A stretch of DNA of 64,000 nt from Gemmatimonadota bacterium (lineage in GTDB: Bacteria; Latescibacterota; UBA2968), in the NCBI GenBank assembly GCA_009838845.1, contig VXRD01000124.1:1-64000 (forward strand), written 5' to 3'. Positions 8,301 to 15,963 of this stretch are shown one piece after another. Under the pieces are notes generated by a model. That model did no database searches. It had not been told where the DNA came from and saw nothing but the letters and a program-made list of their open reading frames with translations. Position 1 is the first letter of the stretch, and the number at the start of each line of letters is the position of its first letter. A program made the translations under genes and the position numbers.

Positions 8301-8355
8301 TGGACTTGACCCGTTTTGGTGGGTACCTTATCAGTAATCAGAAAGGAGCCCCACT

Positions 8356-8670
8356 ATGCCACCAACACGTCCGCCTTATCCAGCCGAGTTGAAACGCCAG
8401 ATCATTGAGCTTGTGCGCGCTGGTCGCTCTCCATCCGAGTTGGCCAAAGAGTTTGAGCCAACCGCCCAGACGATCCAAAACTGGATACGCCAGGCTGATC
8501 GAGATGAGGGCCTTCGAGAAGACGGCCTGAAGAGCGATGAGCGCGAAGAGTTGCGTCGTCTTCGACGTGAGAATAAGCAGTTGCGCATCGAGCGCGAGAT
8601 ACTCTCAAAAGCAGCGGCCTGGTTCGCAGCGGAGACCGACGCGAACCCAAGAAAATCTTCGCGTTCGTGA
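8356..8670 (+). CDS. IS3-family transposase OrfA
   Basis: A 104-residue DNA-binding subunit of an IS3-type transposase. It has an N-terminal helix-turn-helix (from YPAELKRQIIELVRAG to TIQNWIRQADRD, about residues 5-50) followed by a heptad-rich helix (EELRRLRRENKQLRIEREIL) that serves as leucine zipper. AAAGGAG sits 9 nt before ATG 8356. Its stop TGA overlaps the GTG of orfB (GTGA at 8667). In this family OrfA and OrfB are usually fused by a -1 frameshift near the overlap, and the AAGAAAA run at about 8650 is a possible slip site. Confidence 0.9.
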   Translation: MPPTRPPYPAELKRQIIELVRAGRSPSELAKEFEPTAQTIQNWIRQADRDEGLREDGLKSDEREELRRLRRENKQLRIEREILSKAAAWFAAETDANPRKSSRS

Positions 8671-9515
8671 AAGCGCACCAGGCACTTTGGCCTATCGCCA
8701 CACAATGCCGAGTCCTGGGTGTTTCCCTCAGTGGGTATTATGCCTGGCGAACACGTCCACCCTCTAAACGAGCAAAGGTCGATATGGACCTGAAGAAGCA
8801 GATCAAAGTCTTTCACACCCGATCAGATAGCACCTATGGTGCCCCTCGCATCTTTAAAGACCTGATGGATATGGGTATCCGAGTAGGCAAGAAGCGCGTG
8901 GCACGTCTGATGCGTGAGATGACCATTTGTGGCGTTTCTCGCCGCAAGAGCACACGAACGACTGTTAAGGCGCATCAGGATAGAAAGGCTCCCGATCTGA
9001 TAAAGCGCGACTTCACTGTGGCAACGGTCAATAAACTCTGGGTGGCTGACATCACCTATGTACCTACCTGGTCGGGCTTCTTGTATCTCAGTGTTGTCGT
9101 AGATGCCTTCTCCCGCCGCGTTGTGGGCTGGGCAATGGCGAGCCACTTGCAAAGTGAGTTGGTCTTATCGGCTTTAAATATGGCACTTTACCAGCGCCGA
9201 CCCGAAGACGTGATCCATCACTCTGACCAGGGGGCGCAATATACCTCCATAGCATTTGGAAAGCGTTGTCAGGAGGCTGGCGTACGTCCCTCAATGGGAG
9301 CTGCCGGCGACTGCTATGACAACGCACTGTGCGAGAGCTTTTTCGCCACCTTGGAGTGTGAACTGATCAATCGCCGATCCTTCCGTACGCATAAAGAGGC
9401 TCGGTTGGCTATCTTCTCCTACATTGAAGGGTGGTATAATCCGCATCGCAGGCACTCTTCCATTGCTTACCATGCACCGATAGCTTATGAAAAACTGCAT
9501 CAATCACAGGCTTGA
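8667..9515 (+). CDS. IS3-family transposase OrfB (DDE integrase domain)
   Basis: The 282-residue catalytic subunit of the IS3 element. An HTH_21-type region (YGAPRIFKDLMDMGIRVGKKR, about residues 52-72, written in part) precedes the retroviral-integrase-like core. The DDE residues lie in VADITYVPTW, HHSDQGAQYTS and ALCESFFATLE. The C-terminal RRHSSIAYHAPIAYE motif is typical. The frame is complete. GTG 8667 overlaps the orfA stop; the functional enzyme in this family is the OrfAB fusion. Confidence 0.92.
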   Translation: MKAHQALWPIATQCRVLGVSLSGYYAWRTRPPSKRAKVDMDLKKQIKVFHTRSDSTYGAPRIFKDLMDMGIRVGKKRVARLMREMTICGVSRRKSTRTTVKAHQDRKAPDLIKRDFTVATVNKLWVADITYVPTWSGFLYLSVVVDAFSRRVVGWAMASHLQSELVLSALNMALYQRRPEDVIHHSDQGAQYTSIAFGKRCQEAGVRPSMGAAGDCYDNALCESFFATLECELINRRSFRTHKEARLAIFSYIEGWYNPHRRHSSIAYHAPIAYEKLHQSQA

Positions 9516-9556
9516 TACACAAGCCCTAAACTCTCCACCATAGCGGGGTAACTCCA

Positions 9557-9994
9557 ACTATCTACATCGAAGTTTCTGCTTTTATGGTATCTGAATACAC
9601 GCTTGCCGATACGCACTTTGTTACCAGAAAGAAATTTGTAGCCTGCCTGCGCCAGCGTATAGGACTGATACCGAAAGCGTGACCTGAATGTGGGCGGTCG
9701 CTTGTTGTCTCTGGCAAAGAACTTCTGGTAGCCAAAATCTATGCGAAATACCACATCTTGCAATGCCTGAGACGGTAGCGCACTCCAATGACCAAACCGC
9801 TCAGTTTTTTTCAGTTTTGTCAGATGCTTCTTCAGTGCATACTTGTTCGGATACTTATTGAAACGCTGATAGTATCTCTTGTGCAAAGCTATGAAGTGGT
9901 TATACACGCCCGCAAAAGCGTCTATCTCATAGTGCAGGTACTTGTTGCGGTCACACACCGAATACAGCTTGAATTTGTAAGTTATATAGTCCAC
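9557..9994 (-). pseudogene. tnpB: tnpB, 5' part (wedge/REC half)
   Basis: The N-terminal 146 codons of the interrupted tnpB. They start at GTG 9994, overlapping the tnpA stop by one base (TAGTG). The protein begins MDYITYKFKLYSVCDRNKYL and continues with the basic helical segment typical of TnpB N-termini, ending ...KSRNFDVDS at the insertion point. Beyond 9557 the frame reads 19 codons into the IS3 element before a stop at 9500-9502. It belongs with the part at 7632-8300. Confidence 0.88.
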
Positions 9995-10413
9995 TATACG
10001 CCCTTTTGATTTTCGACGTAGCGTTTCAGAACTCCAAGCGTCACTTCGCCAGCGGTTGCTACAAACTTACTCCGCGTCCACAAAGACGGCAATCTGCTTT
10101 TAAGTTCTGGATATTCAGACCGCAGAATATGAGCCGTATAGCCTTTGAGCCTGCCTACAACACTACTCACTGGCTTTGACGGCGTAACAGAAAGAAGCAA
10201 ATGAACATGATCAGACAAGATTTCACAACCTTGCACTTCATAGCCATATTCGCACTGCTTCTCAAGCAATAAGTCTTTCAGTCGGGTTTGCATGTCAACA
10301 GACAGCACTTGGCGTCGATATTTGGTACACCAGACAACATGATAATGGCAACTGAAAACTGCACTGTGCGAGGTGTGATATTTCATGTCAGGACTTTTCA
10401 ACTTCACGATCAA
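9994..10413 (-). CDS. tnpA: IS200/IS605 Y1 transposase TnpA
   Basis: A 139-residue single-strand DNA transposase of the HUH/Y1 family, which excises and inserts the element at replication forks or other single-stranded DNA. The HUH motif reads SDHVHLLLSV (about residues 67-76) and the catalytic Tyr is in VLKRYVENQ near the C-terminus; the N-terminal HVVWCTKYRR segment is a family hallmark. An alternative start at the internal Met in DMKYHTS would match many homologs. Intact, so it could still act in trans on the element's ends even though tnpB is broken. Confidence 0.93.
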   Translation of the reverse strand: MIVKLKSPDMKYHTSHSAVFSCHYHVVWCTKYRRQVLSVDMQTRLKDLLLEKQCEYGYEVQGCEILSDHVHLLLSVTPSKPVSSVVGRLKGYTAHILRSEYPELKSRLPSLWTRSKFVATAGEVTLGVLKRYVENQKGV

Positions 10414-10504
10414 CCCCTTGTGTTAGATTGTATAGGTTCAATCTAATAAATACATAGCACATTGTCATGTAGAATTATTCGAATAGTCTGGTTGATTCAC
10501 CACC

Positions 10505-10526
10505 CATATCGCATATTCGCGATATG
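10505..10526. other. perfect palindrome in IS605 left region
   Basis: CATATCGC (10505-10512) and GCGATATG (10519-10526) flank a 6-nt spacer. It lies between tnpA and the left-end hairpin. It may be an operator or a structure that blocks outside transcription of tnpA. Confidence 0.5.
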
Positions 10527-10569
10527 CCCCAGGCTAAAGCACCGCCCCATAAATTTTAGCGCGTTACAT

Positions 10570-10590
10570 CCCAAGTCTGAAGGACTTGGG
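10570..10590. other. IS605 left-end subterminal hairpin
   Basis: CCCAAGTC (10570-10577) pairs with GACTTGGG (10583-10590) around TGAAG. An outer pairing of GCGT (10561) with ACGC (10595) is also possible. It is the counterpart of the right-end hairpin at 7549. Confidence 0.7.
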
Positions 10591-10616
10591 GATTACGCGC
10601 ATTTCAGCTAAATCGC

Positions 10617-11462
10617 ATGCAGACGTACGAATCAATCATTCGAAATGCGCTAACTGAGCCTGTAGAATCCATTATTCAGTTGGATGAAGGCTGGACGCAT
10701 GTGGTTTTGGAAGTAAACGCGAAGTGGATATTCCGATTCGTTCGGGATCTATCAAATACTCAGCTTGCTGTTGAACAGGCTTTTCTACCCCTTTTCCAGA
10801 AAGACTCACCACTATCGATCCCGGAAATACAGCACTCGGGTAACAACTACATAGCCTATGAAAAGATAGAGGGTGACAAGTTTTCTGAGACGATATTTCA
10901 GAATCTCGGTCAGAGGGAGAGAAAGACTACGGCAGAAGCTTTGGGCAATTTTCTGTCTTGTCTTCACGCCGTTGCATTCGAACACCAGTATATCAAGGTT
11001 GCTCCATTTGGAGGTAAAGATTTTTGGCGGGAATTGTGGCCTGCCGTGTCTCCGCGCCTGCGAGGGCATACTCGGGAGAAAGCCGAAGACTACTTCCAAC
11101 GAGCAATACCGAAAGTCACGTCTGCCACATATCAGAACGTCATTGCTCACTCGGACTTTGGTACCAACAATGTCCTGATTGATGCGGCACAATCAAAGAT
11201 TGTTGGGGTGATTGATTTCGGCGATTTGAGTATCAGCGATCCTGCTGTTGATTTTGCAACGTTTTACCGCAGGTTCGGGAAGCAGTTTGCCGAGGATATG
11301 GTTGAACACTACCAATTGCCTTTGGGGAAGAACTTCTGGACGCGGGTGGATTATGAGTCAAAGCGGAAGCTCTTTTTTGTTGTTTTTTTTGCTCTGAATT
11401 ACGGATTTGAGCAGTACGTACCTGGTGTTGTCAGGGCTATTGAATCCCAATTTGTAGATTGA
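10617..11462 (+). CDS. aminoglycoside-phosphotransferase-family kinase
   Basis: A 281-residue small-molecule kinase of the APH fold. The catalytic loop is canonical: AHSDFGTNNVLID near residue 180, with the catalytic Asp and the metal-binding Asn. The metal-binding GVIDFGDLSISDPAVDFA lies near residue 200. The N-lobe carries the Lys region near KWIFRF. The substrate could be an antibiotic, sugar, amino alcohol or other hydroxyl compound; nothing nearby settles it. The last seven codons fall within the 59-bp repeat shared with 6021-6079. It begins just outside the IS605 left end. Confidence 0.82.
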   Translation: MQTYESIIRNALTEPVESIIQLDEGWTHVVLEVNAKWIFRFVRDLSNTQLAVEQAFLPLFQKDSPLSIPEIQHSGNNYIAYEKIEGDKFSETIFQNLGQRERKTTAEALGNFLSCLHAVAFEHQYIKVAPFGGKDFWRELWPAVSPRLRGHTREKAEDYFQRAIPKVTSATYQNVIAHSDFGTNNVLIDAAQSKIVGVIDFGDLSISDPAVDFATFYRRFGKQFAEDMVEHYQLPLGKNFWTRVDYESKRKLFFVVFFALNYGFEQYVPGVVRAIESQFVD

Positions 11463-11500
11463 TGCCTTCACTATTTCGAGACTATTCCAAAAGTTCAGTC
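11442..11500 (+). repeat. 59-bp imperfect direct repeat, copy B
   Basis: Overlaps the last seven codons and stop of the phosphotransferase gene and runs to 15 nt before the HAD gene. 53 of 59 positions match 6021-6079. The hairpin AGTGA/TCACT of copy A loses one base pair here. Confidence 0.75.
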
Positions 11501-11514
11501 AAAAGGTGTGGGAA

Positions 11515-12135
11515 ATGAAGGTCGGTGATCTGAGCAAGTTCAAGTGCGTTGTTTTCGATTTTGGTTTTACGTTGTCCTCGGATCTCTATTTCAAGGTATC
11601 CCCACCAGAATGCCCCGAGTGGCACGATATTATTCAAGAGCATGTGTTCGCCAATCGGCCTGTCTGCAGGATGTGGATGACGAATACCCTGGGTCTTAGA
11701 GATATTGCGGCCATTGTCTCCGATCACGCGAATATGGATATTTCTGCGGTTTTGGAAACTATGGAGTTGGGATGCAGGGATCTTGACTTTAACGAGGCAG
11801 TCCTGAATTTCGCGCTTGCGCAGAGAAGTCAAGGGAGACGTACCGCGATTGTAACTGCCAATATGGATGTTTTTTCAGATGTCGTTGTTCCATCGCATAG
11901 ATTGGACGAGAAATTTGACGTGATTATCAATTCTTCCGATTACGGAGAAAACGATAAGCGCGCACTCTGGCCGATTGCATTTAAGGCGCTGGGAGATGAT
12001 ATCCACTATGGAAATAGTCTTTTGATTGAAGATGGCAGCAAGGAGCCAGAGTTGTTCAGAGGTTGTGGTGGTTTTGCCTATGAGTACACTAATGACGAGA
12101 GTTTTCTCAGGTGGTTGGACGAGGATGTGCTCTGA
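11515..12135 (+). CDS. HAD-superfamily hydrolase-like protein
   Basis: A 206-residue HAD-fold protein. Motif I is VVFDFGFTLSS, with the nucleophile Asp present. The second Asp of the usual DxDx(T/V) is Gly, so a standard phosphatase mechanism may be impaired or the enzyme may belong to a group with a different acid/base. Motif II is AIVTANMD; a downstream NDKRA may supply the Lys, and motif IV is LIEDGSKEPE. ATG 11515 is chosen because AAAAGG lies 8 nt before it; the frame also opens at GTG 11506. It is followed 15 nt later by an acetyltransferase gene. Confidence 0.68.
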   Translation: MKVGDLSKFKCVVFDFGFTLSSDLYFKVSPPECPEWHDIIQEHVFANRPVCRMWMTNTLGLRDIAAIVSDHANMDISAVLETMELGCRDLDFNEAVLNFALAQRSQGRRTAIVTANMDVFSDVVVPSHRLDEKFDVIINSSDYGENDKRALWPIAFKALGDDIHYGNSLLIEDGSKEPELFRGCGGFAYEYTNDESFLRWLDEDVL

Positions 12136-12150
12136 CTGGAAAAGAGAGAT

Positions 12151-12702
12151 ATGGAAATGCTGTCGGAACTTATTCAAACAGACCGATTGATACTCAGGCG
12201 GTTTAGCCTTGTGGATGTTGAGGATGTTTTGTTATACGCATCTGATCCGGAATGGGCACGCTTTCTTCCGGTTCCCCAGCCCTATACGAGATCAGATGCC
12301 GAAAAATTTGTAGCAGGTCAAGTGTTGCAGGATCGCAAAACACGCGTGTCCTGGGCGATTGAACACGCTGGCTCTGTTATTGGTGGGATTAATATTGGAT
12401 TTGATTTTGATAATCGCGTTGGCGAAATGGGCTATAGCATTGCCCGACGCTTTTGGGGAAAAGGATTGACTACGGAAGCTGTGGGTGCTGTTATCGACGA
12501 ATCGTTTTCAGGCTATCCAGATTTGAATCGCATTCGCGCTACAGCCGATGAGAGAAATGTGGGTTCTCTCCGAGTAATGGAGAAGCTGGGCATGGTCCGT
12601 GAAGGTGTCTTGCGCCAGGATATCTATCTAAGAGATGAATTTAAAAACATGGTATGGTGTGGGTTATTGCGTGATGAATGGGAGGCTCGAAAAAATAGGT
12701 GA
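12151..12702 (+). CDS. GNAT acetyltransferase, RimJ/RimL type
   Basis: A 183-residue acetyl-CoA-dependent N-acetyltransferase of the RimJ/RimL group (acetyltransf_3), which acts on ribosomal protein N-termini or small amines. The N-terminal LIQTDRLILRRFSLVDVEDV is diagnostic. IARRFWGKGLTTEAVGAVID carries the acetyl-CoA pyrophosphate loop, and NVGSLRVMEKLGMVREG matches the family's Asn-S-RV-EKLGF end. The ribosome site GGAAAAGAG precedes ATG 12151. Likely co-transcribed with the upstream HAD gene. Confidence 0.88.
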   Translation: MEMLSELIQTDRLILRRFSLVDVEDVLLYASDPEWARFLPVPQPYTRSDAEKFVAGQVLQDRKTRVSWAIEHAGSVIGGINIGFDFDNRVGEMGYSIARRFWGKGLTTEAVGAVIDESFSGYPDLNRIRATADERNVGSLRVMEKLGMVREGVLRQDIYLRDEFKNMVWCGLLRDEWEARKNR

Positions 12703-12810
12703 AGTGTCCCCTCATCTTTTGCGTAAATTCGGCAACCCGCGGGCCGGTATCAGCTATTACCCAACCCCTGCAAAGTAGCCATTCTTGACCGTTTGATCGG
12801 AGACAGTGAA

Positions 12811-13071
12811 ATGGAAAATTACCGTCGTGCTAAGAAGCATATTGAGGTATCCGTAGGAGAATCTGTCCGTATTATCCGCGAGCTTCAGGAACTTAGTCAA
12901 AATGAGCTTGCCAGACGCACAGGCATTCCCCAATCGACTATTTCGGCCATCGAAAATAACCGCATCCAGCTTGGAGTTGAGCGCGCCAAGGTACTCGCTC
13001 GGGCGTTGGAGTGCCATCCGGCTGTTCTCGTTTTCCCCGGTTGGGAAATTAGACAGATCACCGCCGCTTGA
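12811..13071 (+). CDS. XRE-family transcriptional regulator
   Basis: An 86-residue helix-turn-helix protein. The Cro/CI-type domain spans about residues 18-75, with the clear pattern LSQNELARRTGIPQSTISAI in the recognition region. ATG 12811 has GGAG 8 nt upstream; an in-frame TTG at 12793 is less likely. Proteins of this size and type often serve as HigA-like antitoxins, but no toxin-sized gene lies on either side (90-bp gap upstream, a GNAT gene downstream). I treat it as an orphan antitoxin or small repressor. Confidence 0.8.
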   Translation: MENYRRAKKHIEVSVGESVRIIRELQELSQNELARRTGIPQSTISAIENNRIQLGVERAKVLARALECHPAVLVFPGWEIRQITAA

Positions 13072-13089
13072 ACGGCAGTCTATTTCATT

Positions 13090-13557
13090 ATGCGAATCAG
13101 TTTAAAGAAAGCATCTATTAGAGATGCCGAAGCTATTCACCGGCTTCAGATTGAGTCATTTTTGCCACTGCTTCGCAAGTATCGGGATTACGAGACTAAT
13201 CCAGCCAATGAAGATGTTGAACGGATTATCGACAGATTAAAGCAGCCCCATACCACTTATTACTTCATTATGCTTGACGGCGTGCGAATCGGAGCGATCA
13301 GAATTATCTACGATGACGAGGTGAGACGGGCGAGGATTAGTCCCATGTTTATCGTTCCAGAGCATCAGGGGAAGGGATATGGTCAAGATACCATCGGGCT
13401 TGTTGAGGATGTTGTTGATGCGGAGCGCTGGGAGCTTGAGACGATTTTACAAGAGGAAGGTAACTGTTATTTTTATGAGAAAATGGGATACAGGAGAACT
13501 GGCGTTACGCGAGAGATCAATGACAGAATGACTATTGTTTTTTATGAGAAATTATGA
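13090..13557 (+). CDS. GNAT acetyltransferase
   Basis: A 155-residue single-domain GNAT acetyltransferase. The N-terminal ISLKKASIRDAEAIHRLQIE, the strand SPMFIVPEHQGKGYGQ with the acetyl-CoA binding Q-x-x-G-x-G loop, and the C-terminal YFYEKMGYRRTG are all present. The substrate is unknown. Its stop overlaps the start of the HIT gene (ATGA), so the two are translationally coupled. Confidence 0.85.
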   Translation: MRISLKKASIRDAEAIHRLQIESFLPLLRKYRDYETNPANEDVERIIDRLKQPHTTYYFIMLDGVRIGAIRIIYDDEVRRARISPMFIVPEHQGKGYGQDTIGLVEDVVDAERWELETILQEEGNCYFYEKMGYRRTGVTREINDRMTIVFYEKL

Positions 13558-14057
13558 TGAGTGATACTGTTGCCGAATTTGAGATGCCGATGTTGGATCC
13601 CTGTCCATTTTGTGAAAGAGTTGCTGGACGCGGTGAAAGTAGGCATGTTATCAATTCGACAGAAAAGACGCTTACGTTGCTCAATCCCAGGCAGTTTGAA
13701 ATCGGACAGCTTCTCGTTATCCCTCACCGACATGCACCGACGATATTGGATCTGACGGATGATGAGGCTGGTGAAATTATGAAGACTGTCCGAATAGCAT
13801 CAGAAGCACTTGTTAAAACTTTCAATCCGGATGGGATTACGGTCTATCAGAATAACGGTGTGGCCAGCTTGCAAGAGGTGCCGCATTTTCACATGCACGT
13901 TGTTCCTCGCCGGAAGTCGAGCAATTGGGGGAGTGGACCACCTCATATCGCTGCCTTACAGCCAAAAGATGGGAGTTTGAAGCAGAAGGTGACCGTGTCA
14001 TGGGAACGGGCGGAAGAGATTGCGTCTATTATAAGGCCGAATTTTAAGACGATTTAG
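13554..14057 (+). CDS. HIT-family hydrolase/transferase
   Basis: A 167-residue histidine-triad protein, a nucleotide hydrolase or transferase of the Hint/Ap4A type. The histidine triad reads PHFHMHVVPR near residue 115, preceded by the conserved YQNNGVASLQEV. An N-terminal CPFCERV pair may bind zinc, as in many Hint proteins. Two ATG codons (13554 and 13557) are possible; the first gives the usual 4-nt overlap with the upstream GNAT gene. Twelve nt later hflX begins. Confidence 0.88.
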   Translation: MMSDTVAEFEMPMLDPCPFCERVAGRGESRHVINSTEKTLTLLNPRQFEIGQLLVIPHRHAPTILDLTDDEAGEIMKTVRIASEALVKTFNPDGITVYQNNGVASLQEVPHFHMHVVPRRKSSNWGSGPPHIAALQPKDGSLKQKVTVSWERAEEIASIIRPNFKTI

Positions 14058-14069
14058 ATAGGACAGTAT

Positions 14070-15374
14070 ATGGCAAATATGCATGATCTCACAAAAGAAC
14101 ACGCGCTTGAGCGGGGCATACTCGTCGGGCTTGCGCTGCCCGGCATTTCACTGGGCGAAGCACAGGACACGCTTGACGAACTCGGGCTTTTGGCGGATAC
14201 GGCGGGTGTTGATGTTGCCGTGCAGGTGCTTCAGGAACGCGGGCGCAGAGACCCTGCGTACCTGATTGGTCGCGGCAAGGCCGAAGAACTCGTCGAACAG
14301 GTCGTAGAACACCATGCACAAGTTGTTATTTTTGACGAAGATCTCTCGCCGGCACAAACCCGCAATCTCGAAACCCTGCTTGAAGTTAAAATTATCGATC
14401 GCAGCCGACTCATCCTTGATATCTTTGCCAGTCGCGCCAAGACTCGAGAAGCCCAGACTCAGGTCGAGTTGGCTCAACTTATCTATATGTTGCCCCGGTT
14501 GACCCGTCAATGGACCCATCTTTCGCGGCAGGCTGGCGGTACTGGTGGCACTGGCGGGGTGGGTACGCGCGGCCCGGGTGAAACGCAGCTCGAGGTGGAT
14601 CGGCGCGCGACCAATCGCCGCATTACTATTCTCAAACAAGCACTGGGCCGCATTGCCAGACAACGCGAGATTGCCCGCAAACAACGCACCGATATTTTTC
14701 GCGCAGCACTTGTCGGCTATACCAATGCGGGCAAATCCACCCTTATGCGTGCCCTTTCTGGCGCCGATGTGTTGATCGAAGACCGGCTCTTTGCCACGCT
14801 TGATTCCACTACGCGGCGCGTCTCCCTCGGTTATAACCGCGATATTCTTTTGTCCGATACTGTTGGTTTTATTAAAAAGCTGCCCCACCATCTGATCGCT
14901 TCTTTTCACAGTACCCTTGAAGAGGCAATCGAAGCCGATCTTTTGCTGCATGTAGTTGACGTCAGTCATCCAGCTTGTGAAGAACACATCGCTACGGTGA
15001 TTGAGGTGCTTGGGGAACTCGATGTGGCCGATAGACCGACTATGATGGTGTTTAACAAAAATGATCTGTTAGACGATCGGGCCAGACGCAAATATCTAAA
15101 AGCGACATATCCCGACGCGGTCTGGCTTTCTGCTGAGACGGGCGATGGACTCGAAGACCTGCGGTTGGCGATCTACAACCACCTTGAGGGCGACCGTCTG
15201 ACGCTCGTGGTTCAGATTCCGCAACGCGAGGGCAAACTCCTGTCAGAACTCTACCGCATTGGCGAGGTTTTGCACACGGACTACAAGGGCAATGATGTTT
15301 TAATGGAGGTTAAACTCAGCCAACACAATGCACGGCGTCTTTTGCCCAATGGTCGTTATCAAATCATGTGCTGA
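14070..15374 (+). CDS. hflX: GTPase HflX
   Basis: A 434-residue ribosome-associated GTPase that in model bacteria splits stalled or heat-damaged 70S ribosomes. The HflX N-terminal domain (RGRRDPAYLIGRGKAEEL) is followed by the glycine-rich linker GGTGGTGGVGTRGPGETQLE with the TRGPGE signature. The G domain has G1 GYTNAGKST (about residues 215-223), G3 DTVGFI, and G4 NKND. A C-terminal ferredoxin-like extension is present. Full length. It is the last plus-strand gene of this cluster; a strong bidirectional terminator follows 41 nt after the stop. Confidence 0.96.
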   Translation: MANMHDLTKEHALERGILVGLALPGISLGEAQDTLDELGLLADTAGVDVAVQVLQERGRRDPAYLIGRGKAEELVEQVVEHHAQVVIFDEDLSPAQTRNLETLLEVKIIDRSRLILDIFASRAKTREAQTQVELAQLIYMLPRLTRQWTHLSRQAGGTGGTGGVGTRGPGETQLEVDRRATNRRITILKQALGRIARQREIARKQRTDIFRAALVGYTNAGKSTLMRALSGADVLIEDRLFATLDSTTRRVSLGYNRDILLSDTVGFIKKLPHHLIASFHSTLEEAIEADLLLHVVDVSHPACEEHIATVIEVLGELDVADRPTMMVFNKNDLLDDRARRKYLKATYPDAVWLSAETGDGLEDLRLAIYNHLEGDRLTLVVQIPQREGKLLSELYRIGEVLHTDYKGNDVLMEVKLSQHNARRLLPNGRYQIMC

Positions 15375-15415
15375 ATGCGATTCGGTATCAGCGGGTCAGC
15401 CTTTCGGATAGGCAT

Positions 15416-15448
15416 AAAAAAACGCGCGTCATAAACGCGCGTTTTTTT
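15416..15448. terminator. bidirectional intrinsic terminator
   Basis: A7-CGCGCG (15416-15428) pairs perfectly with CGCGCG-T7 (15436-15448) around a 7-nt loop. It sits between the convergent hflX and bactofilin genes and can end transcription both ways. Confidence 0.95.
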
Positions 15449-15465
15449 GTCTATTGCAGTGTCGA

Positions 15466-15963
15466 TCAATCTGCTACCTGCTCGACTTCTTCCTGCTTTT
15501 CTATATCCATCTCTTCTTGTTTTTCTATATCGCCCTCTTCCTGTTTCTCTTTGTCCTCTTTCTGGTTTTTTATATCTACAGCATTGGGTGCTACAGCGCA
15601 TGTCCCGCGCAATACAGCACCTTTTTCGACTATCAGCACCTGAGTTGTAATATCGCCATCAACCTCAGCACTGGGGCCAAGTCTTACGGAGTGCGAGGCG
15701 TCCAGAGGTCCTTTGACACATCCGTCAACAACCGCATCTTTTACCTGAATCAAATCGGCATCTACTTCTCCCTGAGTACTGACGATCAGTGAACCAGAAG
15801 ACGTGATTTTTCCGCGAAAAGTCCCATCTACTCGGATACTATCGGCGATCTGAAAATGCCCTTCCACAACCGACCCCTCGCCCACAATTGTATCGATGGC
15901 TTCTACGTGGTCTTGTTTGTTCAACTTCGCTAATTTTGAGGTAAGAAATCGTGCGGATTGCAT
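15466..15963 (-). CDS. bactofilin
   Basis: A 165-residue bactofilin, a cytoskeletal protein that self-assembles without nucleotide and recruits cell-wall enzymes. The core (about residues 20-125) shows the beta-helix repeat pattern: DTIVGEGSVVEGHF, SIRVDGTFRGKI, SLIVSTQGEVDADL, VVDGCVKGPL. The C-terminus is an unusual charged tail of repeated KQEE(G/M)DIE units. ATG 15963 has GGGGGA upstream. The 5' end overlaps the M23 peptidase gene by 34 nt; bactofilins are commonly encoded next to a membrane-bound M23 partner that they localise. Confidence 0.93.
   Translation of the reverse strand: MQSARFLTSKLAKLNKQDHVEAIDTIVGEGSVVEGHFQIADSIRVDGTFRGKITSSGSLIVSTQGEVDADLIQVKDAVVDGCVKGPLDASHSVRLGPSAEVDGDITTQVLIVEKGAVLRGTCAVAPNAVDIKNQKEDKEKQEEGDIEKQEEMDIEKQEEVEQVAD

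Larger units (their letters stand above)
8301..9556 (+). mobile_element. IS3-family insertion sequence inside tnpB
   Basis: A 1256-bp element. Its ends form imperfect inverted repeats with TG...CA termini: 8301-8322 begins TGGACTTGACCC, and the reverse complement of 9535-9556 begins TGGAGTTACCCC, with 17 of 22 positions matching. The triplet ACT lies directly outside both ends (8298-8300 and 9557-9559), a 3-bp target duplication as expected for IS3-family elements. It carries orfA and orfB, both intact, so it may still be mobile. Confidence 0.92.
7543..10600 (-). mobile_element. IS200/IS605-type element, interrupted by an IS3-family element
   Basis: Minus-strand order is tnpA (10413-9994) then tnpB (9994-7632, split), the standard IS605 layout. 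Subterminal hairpins occur at both ends. The left-end hairpin is 10570-10590 (CCCAAGTC with GACTTGGG), and the right-end hairpin is 7549-7568 (CCCAA with TTGGG, inner GC pairs). Both share the loop core TGAA. After tnpB the minus strand reads GAATCCCA...TGGGAGTACGTCA, a form very common at right ends of this family. Exact cleavage points are approximate. Without the internal IS3 it would be about 1.8 kb. Confidence 0.85.

Noticed and set aside
12811-13071. Complete HigBA toxin-antitoxin pair
   Set aside because: The XRE protein resembles HigA, but the 90-bp upstream gap cannot encode HigB and the downstream gene is an acetyltransferase of ordinary GNAT type.
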